Source: Parcubacteria group bacterium GW2011_GWA2_38_13 (GTDB lineage: Bacteria > Patescibacteriota > Patescibacteriia > Buchananbacterales > GWA2-38-13). From it: 33,221 nt of DNA. The notes beneath the pieces are model-generated. The model saw only the letters and a list, made by a program, of their open reading frames with translations, was not told the DNA's origin and did not search any database. Position 1 is the first letter of the stretch. The number at the start of each line of letters is the position of its first letter. Positions 1-7,176 of the stretch are shown one piece after another. Made by a program: the position numbers and the translations under genes. The stretch is taken from contig LBUD01000004.1 in NCBI GenBank assembly GCA_000992395.1, positions 1 to 33,221 on the forward strand, written 5' to 3'.

Positions 1-123
1 TCTGTGGTGTGGCGAGCTTGTCGAGCAGTGGCGGGGCTGGCTTCCTTATTGGGGGTTTTGCTCAAAAAAAGTTCGAACATCAATCAAAAAACACCGCCAT
101 TTAGAGGACAGAGAGGTTTATAA
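1..123 (+). other. Possible 3' end of a truncated ORF open at the window edge (ends ..KKSSNINQKTPPFRGQRGL*)
   Basis: Frame 1 is open from base 1 to a TAA at 121-123; no recognisable family. May be non-coding. Confidence 0.15.
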
Positions 124-161
124 TATCTAAAAAGTGATTTGGATACACAAGATTATAATTT

Positions 162-749
162 ATGATTTCAGATACTTTAAAAGGTGTAATTTTTGGTGGA
201 TTATTGGGACTTATTTCTGGTTGGGGAGGTTTATTTATACAATCTTATATAGATGAACTTCAGGACAAAGGAGTAGCTAAAGAGGAAATATACGCGGAAA
301 CTAGGGGAATCCAAGAGACTTTAAGGAATTCCCTTTATAATTTAATGGAAAGCAAGTTAGACGTCGATTATTGAACCTATAGGTTTAAAAATCTTACACC
401 CACCGATCCAAAGGAGCATGACCAGCAAAATTTATCTGTAGAGCAATTTGAAAATGACAGAAATCAATTTAGTATCATTGTGGCAGATTTATATAGAGTG
501 ACAGGAAAGATTAGATCAATTTATAGATTAACAGATAAATTGAAAAGTGCAACCAATGATCTATTCTTAATCAATGAGCTATCATTTAAATATAAAAAGA
601 TTGATGAAAATAAAAAGCCTGCCATGACAGAATTAGATCAATGGCTATCAGAAGAAAGAGCTAGGGTCTTTTCGAATGCGAATGAACAAGTTGATGATAG
701 ATTCAAGTTACTTATTGAAGAATTGGAAAATCAGCTTCTTATAAATTAA
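162..749 (+). pseudogene. Small membrane-anchored protein interrupted by an in-frame TGA (372-374)
   Basis: ORFs 162-374 and 480-749 are in the same frame. After TGA the frame stays open (TYRFKNLTPTDPKEHDQQNLSVEQFENDRNQFSII) into the second ORF. One N-terminal hydrophobic segment (GVIFGGLLGLISGWGGLFI). Confidence 0.5.
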
Positions 750-1257
750 GTGGTTCCTGACCAAGATGGAAACAATGCTTCTTTAATCAACCTCCCGAAA
801 AACACTTAACGGTCTTCTTGATTGTAGTTGTCATCAGTTTGAGGCTTTGACGCTTAATATTTCAGTTTTGTGCGCATATCTCTATTTTATATGAAGAAAC
901 GATTGAATTTCGTTTTTTTATTGCTTTACATAGCAGTAAGCGAAATAAAATTAAAACAAATTACAAAAATTTTTTCGAAACGTTTGCGGTGGAATTAAAA
1001 AATATATTTAGCCGGTATTTCAGGCATTTTGATGCACAATGGATGCCCGATGGTTATATATTTCCATATATTGTGACATCAAAAAAATGTTTATGTTTGT
1101 AAGAAATTTATATTTAATGAGAAAGTTGGACATGATGATTATTCGTTTTTAAATATAGTCGCATTATTTTGGCTTTTATTATAAAATAATAAATAAAAGC
1201 CACGCTTTCACTCCGAAAGCTTTCGAGGCAATTATTTAAGTAATTAATTATAATACT

Positions 1258-1896
1258 ATGAATAAGACAATAGTATCTCTGCTGGCTATGGGCTTTATTG
1301 TAGCCGGGTGCCAAACGCAGAATCTAAAAAATAATACGAATGCTATGAATATAAATAATAGTGTTCCAAAAGCAAGCGATGTTTCCGAACAGAAAGCGAT
1401 ACCGACTCCGGAATTTTCAAAAGCAGTTATGAAAACAAGTATGGGAAATATCACGGTTGAATTTTATGTAAAGGATGCGCCAGCAACTGTTAATAATTTT
1501 ATCAAACTTGCCGGTGAGGGTTTCTATGACAACACAAAGTTTCATCGCGTAATCAGCAATTTTATGATTCAGGGTGGGGATCCGTTGTCAAAAGAGGCTG
1601 ATAAAAAGATGTTTTGGGGCACCGGGGGGCCGGGGTATGAATTTGAGGATGAATTCAATTCAAATCTGCTTGTGAGCGGGACATTGGCTATGGCAAATTC
1701 CGGTCCGAATACCAACGGGAGCCAGTTTTTTATTGTTACTGCCGAATCAACACCTTGGCTTGACGGAAAACATACGAATTTTGGATACGTCGTGGAAGGA
1801 AAGGATATTGTTGAAAAAATAGGGAAAGCAGAAACGGACAGTAGCGATAGACCCATTCAGGATGTCACCATCCAAAGTATTGAGCTTATTAAGTAG
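1258..1896 (+). CDS. Peptidyl-prolyl cis-trans isomerase, cyclophilin type, lipoprotein
   Basis: Lipobox-like VAGC after signal; cyclophilin signatures FHRVISNFMIQGGDP, GTLAMANSGPNTNGSQFFI, LDGKHTNFGYV. Confidence 0.95.
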   Translation: MNKTIVSLLAMGFIVAGCQTQNLKNNTNAMNINNSVPKASDVSEQKAIPTPEFSKAVMKTSMGNITVEFYVKDAPATVNNFIKLAGEGFYDNTKFHRVISNFMIQGGDPLSKEADKKMFWGTGGPGYEFEDEFNSNLLVSGTLAMANSGPNTNGSQFFIVTAESTPWLDGKHTNFGYVVEGKDIVEKIGKAETDSSDRPIQDVTIQSIELIK

Positions 1897-1936
1897 GTTG
1901 TTTTTGTTGTTCTAGAAGTACGCATTACATGTAAAT

Positions 1937-1967
1937 AAAAAACCTTCGGTGAAAACCGGAGGTTTTT
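1937..1967. terminator. Bidirectional Rho-independent terminator between convergent genes
   Basis: AAAACCTTCGGT-gaaa-ACCGGAGGTTTTT hairpin (one G-T pair) between cyclophilin (+) and peroxiredoxin (-). Confidence 0.8.
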
Positions 1968-1978
1968 GCGAAGTGAAA

Positions 1979-2524
1979 TTATTTTCCTAATGTTTTTTCG
2001 CCCTTTTTCCAGGTCGCAGGACACTTCTCTCCTGTTTGAAGAGCTTCAACTACACGGAGAGTCTCGGGGATGCTTCTGCCCACTGAGCCATCAGAAACAA
2101 GTAAGTACCGTAATATTCCCTTAGGATCAATAATAAAGGTTCCTCTTTGCGCCGAACCTTCCTCGTCTAAAATATTAAATTTTTTTGCAAGCTCGTGGGT
2201 AGTGTCGCCGATTACGGGATACATGACTTTATGAAGCCGCGAGTCAACATCAAACCATGCCGTATGGCTATGCACGCTGTCAGTACTTGCGGAAACAATT
2301 TCGCAATTTATTTTTTTAAATTCTTCATAATAGTTTGCGAATTCTTCAATCTCCGTAGGACACACGAAAGTAAAGTCTCGCGGATAAAAGAAAAGAACGA
2401 GCCATTTGCCAGCATAGTCGGAAATCGATATCGTATTTTTTCCACCCCGATGATAACAGGGCATATTGCTAAAAACTGGAGATGGCTTGCCAATCTGTAT
2501 GGCGTATGGTGATTCTTGGATCAT
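1979..2524 (-). CDS. Peroxiredoxin (AhpC/TSA, typical 2-Cys)
   Basis: PRDFTFVCPTEI peroxidatic Cys and C-terminal GEKCPATW resolving Cys. Confidence 0.93.
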   Translation of the reverse strand: MIQESPYAIQIGKPSPVFSNMPCYHRGGKNTISISDYAGKWLVLFFYPRDFTFVCPTEIEEFANYYEEFKKINCEIVSASTDSVHSHTAWFDVDSRLHKVMYPVIGDTTHELAKKFNILDEEGSAQRGTFIIDPKGILRYLLVSDGSVGRSIPETLRVVEALQTGEKCPATWKKGEKTLGK

Positions 2525-2609
2525 ATGTTTGTGTTTAGTTTTAGTATTGTCATAATACTCTATTTACAATATCTGCGCAAGATATCTTTATAAAAACAAA
2601 ATAATCGCA

Positions 2610-2638
2610 TTGACATTTTTTGTATTTCAAAGTATTAT
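2610..2638 (+). promoter_or_regulatory. Sigma70-type promoter for the lipoprotein at 2681
   Basis: TTGACA (2610-2615), 17-nt spacer, TATTAT (2633-2638). Confidence 0.7.
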
Positions 2639-2680
2639 GCCCTCAGTTGGTGTGGGATATTTATTATTAATCCATAGAAT

Positions 2681-3307
2681 ATGATTAAAAAAATTTCTAT
2701 AATACTTTTCGTATTTAGCTTTATTTTGGCAGGATGTGGCACCACGGATTTGACCAATTCAAACGAGAATACCAACAACGCCGACCAAGTTGAATCAGAT
2801 GTGAATATAAATACCAACATAAACACCAATGCCAGCCCTGAACCTCAAACAACTCCAGCACAAGAAGAGGACTATATCTCATATACGAATAAAGCTATAG
2901 GATATTCGTTGCAGTATCCCAAACGTTGGTATTGGAGGCATTACATTCGCAACGAAATAGGGGACAGAGATTCTCTTGTTGATGATTATTTTATTGCGGA
3001 TAGAGATAACGTCATTGATATTAAATCAGAAAATCTTGGGAGTATCGTTGTGGAAGTATCACGCCATGAATTAAAAGATTTTTTTTCCGGTATTGAAAAC
3101 TTTGATAAAAAAGATGTAAAAGTCGGCGGAGCAGATGCTTCCCGCTACGAGGGGGTAAGAAGTGTTGACTCGGGAAAATCTCAAAAAATTATAGAATATC
3201 AGTTTGCAAAAGATGGAAAAACTTATCGGATAATCTATACGAAAGTGGATAGTACGCAAGGCGAAGAGCAAATTTTTGAAAAAATTGTTTCAAGCTTTGT
3301 ATTGTAA
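2681..3307 (+). CDS. Putative lipoprotein, unknown function
   Basis: Signal and lipobox FILAGC, Asn/Thr-rich linker, globular C-terminal domain. Confidence 0.8.
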   Translation: MIKKISIILFVFSFILAGCGTTDLTNSNENTNNADQVESDVNINTNINTNASPEPQTTPAQEEDYISYTNKAIGYSLQYPKRWYWRHYIRNEIGDRDSLVDDYFIADRDNVIDIKSENLGSIVVEVSRHELKDFFSGIENFDKKDVKVGGADASRYEGVRSVDSGKSQKIIEYQFAKDGKTYRIIYTKVDSTQGEEQIFEKIVSSFVL

Positions 3308-3338
3308 TTGTGATTATAATTTTTTATTCCAATATACT

Positions 3339-3689
3339 ATGAGGACTTTCATACATTGGATTGTTGCCACTTTAGCAATAATTATAACTGCATATTTATT
3401 GCCGGGAACGAAAATTGACAGTTTTTTCGCAGCCATGGTGACTGCCTTGGTTCTTGGGTTAATCAATGCCGTCATTAGGCCGCTTTTTATTATTTTGACA
3501 TTGCCGATTAACATCCTATCGTTAGGCCTTTTTACTTTCATAATCAACGCCGCCCTGGTGATGCTGACAGCTACGGTGGTGCCGGGTTTCCACGTGAAAA
3601 ATTTTTGGTGGGCATTATTATTTAGTATGGTTTTATCAATAATAAATTATATTTTAAGCCAGATTGAAAAAGATCAAAATGTTATATGA
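3339..3689 (+). CDS. Phage holin family IV / YvlD-like membrane protein
   Basis: Four hydrophobic segments; MRTFIHWIVATLAII..LPG..ALVLGLINAVIRPL pattern. Start placed at 3339, not 3276, because the upstream part overlaps the preceding gene. Confidence 0.8.
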   Translation: MRTFIHWIVATLAIIITAYLLPGTKIDSFFAAMVTALVLGLINAVIRPLFIILTLPINILSLGLFTFIINAALVMLTATVVPGFHVKNFWWALLFSMVLSIINYILSQIEKDQNVI

Positions 3690-3841
3690 AAAGCAAAACT
3701 ATAACTAAAATTGAGGCGAATCCTTATATTGCAATAAAATTATTATACGCAGCGATTCAGGTTGCCACGGCGCTATTTTCATTGGTATTGATAATATTTT
3801 CTGTTATCAATATTGTCTTTGAGCTATTCTCTGCCGGATAA
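3686..3841 (+). CDS. 51-aa membrane protein overlapping the upstream stop (ATGA)
   Basis: MKSKTITKIEANPYIAIKLLYAAIQVATALFSLVLIIFSVINIVFELFSAG*; ATG overlaps TGA of the holin-like gene; below the ORF-track size limit. Confidence 0.55.
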   Translation: MKSKTITKIEANPYIAIKLLYAAIQVATALFSLVLIIFSVINIVFELFSAG

Positions 3842-3856
3842 TTATCATAAAATATT

Positions 3857-4369
3857 ATGAAACTTTCCGCGCTATCAAAAGGATTTACTTTTATTGAAAT
3901 TTTTATAACCATGGGTATTCTTGCTATTTTAGCCGGGATAGTTTTTTTTGTTTTTAATCCCGTACGCGGGTATCAGGTTGCCCGGGATGCGGAAAGGATG
4001 AATGTTGTGATCTCTTTAAGCGAGGCTTTGGCGCAATGCATTTTTGATAATAATGGCAAGATTCCCGAGGCAATCGCCGGAATGGTTGATGGCGCTTCCT
4101 ATATTATCGGTTCGGATACGGAAGGCTGTGAAAAAAATTGCTCTATTGTTGAAACACAAAGCGAATGCTTTGATATATCGCAGGTTCGGTGCGTATTGGA
4201 AAAACCATTTGTGCCCGTATATATTTCAGATCTGCCCATAGACCCTGATACAAAAAAATGGAGTAAGGAAAAAATCGGATATTATATTTCAAAAACATCC
4301 GGCAATGATATTACTCTAGGCGCCTGCAATCCGGAGAAAAGCATAATAAAAGTTTTAAAAGAATTTTAG
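3857..4369 (+). CDS. Type IV pilin-like protein with prepilin N-terminal motif
   Basis: KGFTFIEIFITMGILAILAGIVFFVFNP matches the prepilin cleavage/methylation motif. Confidence 0.85.
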   Translation: MKLSALSKGFTFIEIFITMGILAILAGIVFFVFNPVRGYQVARDAERMNVVISLSEALAQCIFDNNGKIPEAIAGMVDGASYIIGSDTEGCEKNCSIVETQSECFDISQVRCVLEKPFVPVYISDLPIDPDTKKWSKEKIGYYISKTSGNDITLGACNPEKSIIKVLKEF

Positions 4370-4372
4370 GAT

Positions 4373-4897
4373 ATGAAAATTCAGAAAAATCCGTCTTCGG
4401 ATACTTTTATAATCATTTTATTTATTATAATTATTGTAGCTGCTCTTGGGGTCCGGCTGGTACTGTTTCTCCGGGGAGATGCAGTCGCGCCCGCAAATAT
4501 CAATATGGCTATTTTGCAAAATGAAAAAGACAAAGATGACGAAATCGTTAAAAGAAATATTCAAGAATTTTCTCTCTTGAATGTTCAAGAAACATATGCG
4601 ACGGGTACGGTGGCAATCCAGGACGAGGGTACTAAGAAAAATATTTATGTCCAGGCTACACTTGCGGATATAACGTCAAAATATTCGTATAGGGTATTGT
4701 TCTATGGCAAGGAGCTCAATGAATGGAAGAGTTTGGGTGTTTTAGAAAAAAATATTCTTGGTTTGTATGAATTAAAAAAAGAAATTACTCAAAGAGAAAT
4801 GGATTATGATGAATTACGGGTGGCGCTTGTCTTTACAGATCGCAGCAGCACTACTCCCGGAATTACCATTCTTAAAAGAGAATTGCGTAATAATTGA
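4373..4897 (+). CDS. Membrane-anchored protein adjacent to pilin gene
   Basis: N-terminal TM helix; starts 4 nt after the pilin stop. Confidence 0.7.
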   Translation: MKIQKNPSSDTFIIILFIIIIVAALGVRLVLFLRGDAVAPANINMAILQNEKDKDDEIVKRNIQEFSLLNVQETYATGTVAIQDEGTKKNIYVQATLADITSKYSYRVLFYGKELNEWKSLGVLEKNILGLYELKKEITQREMDYDELRVALVFTDRSSTTPGITILKRELRNN

Positions 4898-4922
4898 CAC
4901 GCAAAAAATTTTATTCTATAAT
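4894..4922 (+). promoter_or_regulatory. Consensus sigma70-type promoter upstream of uvrB
   Basis: TTGACA (4894-4899), 17-nt spacer, TATAAT (4917-4922); -35 overlaps the stop codon of the upstream gene. Confidence 0.75.
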
Positions 4923-5028
4923 ATTGTTACAATAAAATCTATGTTTTAAGGGATACGAAGTCCCTTCATATTGGTATGGAAAAAATTCAAATTATTTTTG
5001 TGTCTTAGCATATACACTAATTTTTCGT

Positions 5029-6972
5029 ATGGGTTTATTTAAATTACAAGCGCCATTTTCGCCAAAGGGGGACCAGCCTAAGGCAATCCAAGAGCTGACG
5101 CGGGGATTTGAAAAATACAAACAGCAGACACTTTTGGGCGTGACCGGATCTGGAAAAACATTCACCGCGGCGCATGTTATACAAAACATTCAAAAGCCGG
5201 CGCTTATTTTGTCGCACAATAAAACGCTGGCGGCCCAACTGTATAATGAATTCACAGAATTTTTTCCCGAGAATAAAGTATGTTATTTTGTTTCTTATTA
5301 TGACTATTATCAGCCGGAAAGTTATCTGCCCGCAAGCGATACGTATATTGAAAAAGATTCCATGATTAATGAAAAAATTGAACGCCTGCGCCTTGAGGCA
5401 GCAATTGCGCTTTTAACGCGCAAGGATGTTATTGTCGTGTCTTCTATTTCCTGTATTTACGGTTTCGGCCAGCCGAAAGATTTTGAAAAAGAAAGCATTG
5501 TGCTTAAGGTTCAAAGTTCATGGCCGTCTGGCACGCGCGGTCTTGCGAGAAAACTTATTGAAATGCAGTATGTGAGAAATGATATTGAATTAAAGTCGGG
5601 AAGATTTCGGGTGCGGGGCGAGATTGTGGACATTGTATTAGCTTCGGGCACAATGGTTATTCGCGCGCATTTTTTTGGCGATGAAATTGAAAAAATTCAG
5701 GAATTGCATCCGGTTTCGGGAAAAATAATCCGCGAGCACGCCTCGGTTATGATTTTTCCTGCCAAAGCGTTTGTTGTCCCGCAAGAAAGGCAAAAAATTG
5801 CCGTTGCTGGGATACGGGAAGAATTGAAAATGCGTCTGAAGGAGCTTGGCCCCATTGAAGCTTATCGCCTAAAACAAAGAACGCAATATGATCTTGAGAT
5901 GATTGCTGAGCTTGGATACTGCAAGGGCATAGAAAACTATTCTCGCCACTTTGATCAAAGAGAACCCGGTAGCCATCCTTTTAATCTTTTGGATTATTTT
6001 CAATATACCAATAATGACGACTGGATGATGTTTATTGATGAAAGCCATGTCACTATGCCGCAAGCGCACGGGATGTATGTGGGAGATCAGTCAAGAAAAA
6101 AAAATCTTATTGACTACGGCTTTCGTTTGCCATCCGCTTATGACAACCGTCCCTTGAAATTTGAAGAATTTGAAAATTATTTGAAGCACGTTGTTTATGT
6201 GTCCGCAACGCCGGATGAATATGAATTGAAAAATTCAGGGCAAGTGGTAGAACAAATAATTCGTCCTACCGGCCTTGTGGATCCGGAAATTATTATAAAA
6301 CCGCTGGAAGGGCAGGTACGTGATGCCATTGTTGAGGTAAAAAAAATAACGGCAAAGGGCTATCGGACGCTTATCACAACACTTACAAAACGCATGGCAG
6401 AAGATTTGTCTGTATATTTAAAAGAAGCAGGCGTTCGGGCAGAGTATCTCCACTCGGAAATAGATACAATCGAAAGAACGGAAATTTTAAAAAATTTGCG
6501 GCTGGGAAAATTTGATGTTCTTGTTGGAATAAACCTGTTGCGTGAGGGCTTGGATTTGCCCGAGGTCGCGCTTGTGATTATTTTAGATGCTGACAAAGAA
6601 GGATTTTTGCGGAATGCAAAAAGTTTAATTCAGACCATTGGCAGGGCGGCGAGAAATATACATTCAAAAGTTATTATGTATGCCGAGACAATGACGGGAT
6701 CAATGCAAACAGCAATTCGTGAAACCAATCGCAGGAGAAAAATACAGATTGCGTATAATATAAAGCATAAAATTACCCCGCAAAGCATTGTGAAAGCGAT
6801 TAAAGAAGAAGAGGTTGTGATAGTGCCCGGAGAATTGGGAAATGATCTTAAGATTGATGAGTTGATTATTGAGCTGGAAGCCGAGATGCACACGGTCGCA
6901 GAGAATTTAGATTTTGAAAGAGCTATTGAATTAAGGGAGAAAATTCAGAAATTAAAAAGTTCTTTAAAATAA
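5029..6972 (+). CDS. uvrB: Excinuclease ABC subunit UvrB
   Basis: GVTGSGKTFTAAHVI, YYDYYQPESYLPASDTYIEKDS, VYVSATPDEYE, GINLLREGLDLPEVALVIILDADKEGFLR, C-terminal UVR motif. Confidence 0.98.
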   Translation: MGLFKLQAPFSPKGDQPKAIQELTRGFEKYKQQTLLGVTGSGKTFTAAHVIQNIQKPALILSHNKTLAAQLYNEFTEFFPENKVCYFVSYYDYYQPESYLPASDTYIEKDSMINEKIERLRLEAAIALLTRKDVIVVSSISCIYGFGQPKDFEKESIVLKVQSSWPSGTRGLARKLIEMQYVRNDIELKSGRFRVRGEIVDIVLASGTMVIRAHFFGDEIEKIQELHPVSGKIIREHASVMIFPAKAFVVPQERQKIAVAGIREELKMRLKELGPIEAYRLKQRTQYDLEMIAELGYCKGIENYSRHFDQREPGSHPFNLLDYFQYTNNDDWMMFIDESHVTMPQAHGMYVGDQSRKKNLIDYGFRLPSAYDNRPLKFEEFENYLKHVVYVSATPDEYELKNSGQVVEQIIRPTGLVDPEIIIKPLEGQVRDAIVEVKKITAKGYRTLITTLTKRMAEDLSVYLKEAGVRAEYLHSEIDTIERTEILKNLRLGKFDVLVGINLLREGLDLPEVALVIILDADKEGFLRNAKSLIQTIGRAARNIHSKVIMYAETMTGSMQTAIRETNRRRKIQIAYNIKHKITPQSIVKAIKEEEVVIVPGELGNDLKIDELIIELEAEMHTVAENLDFERAIELREKIQKLKSSLK

Positions 6973-7005
6973 AATTGAGAAATTAGGAAATTGTAGTTGT
7001 ATATT

Positions 7006-7146
7006 TCCCCTCCTCGTGAGCCTGCCAGCCTTGGGCTGGGAGGGGTAGGGGAGGTTATAGTAACGTTTTATAACATTCAGCGCTACCATGATCCCCTCCT
7101 GCCCTCCCCCCTGCCTACCGGTCAGGCAGGCTCATGAGGGGGAGGA
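7006..7146. repeat. Intergenic inverted-repeat element between uvrB and uvrA
   Basis: Left arm TCCCCTCCTCGTGAGCCTGCCAG; right arm GGCAGGCTCATGAGGGGGAGGA is its inverted counterpart; each arm contains a smaller hairpin. Confidence 0.7.
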
Positions 7147-7176
7147 TCAGATGCAATAATAATAAATAATTATTTT

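Noticed and set aside
162-749. UGA recoded as Gly (Gracilibacteria/SR1 code)
   Set aside because: Several genes end in TGA and no other long ORF contains in-frame TGA, so the standard code applies.
1171-1220. Two hairpins upstream of the cyclophilin (GGCTTTTATT/AATAAAAGCC and GCTTTC/GAAAGC) as a riboswitch
   Set aside because: AT-rich simple stems, no recognised aptamer features.
750-1257. Hidden ncRNA gene in the 500-bp gap
   Set aside because: Only an imperfect hairpin near 906-950 was seen; not enough to support an RNA gene.
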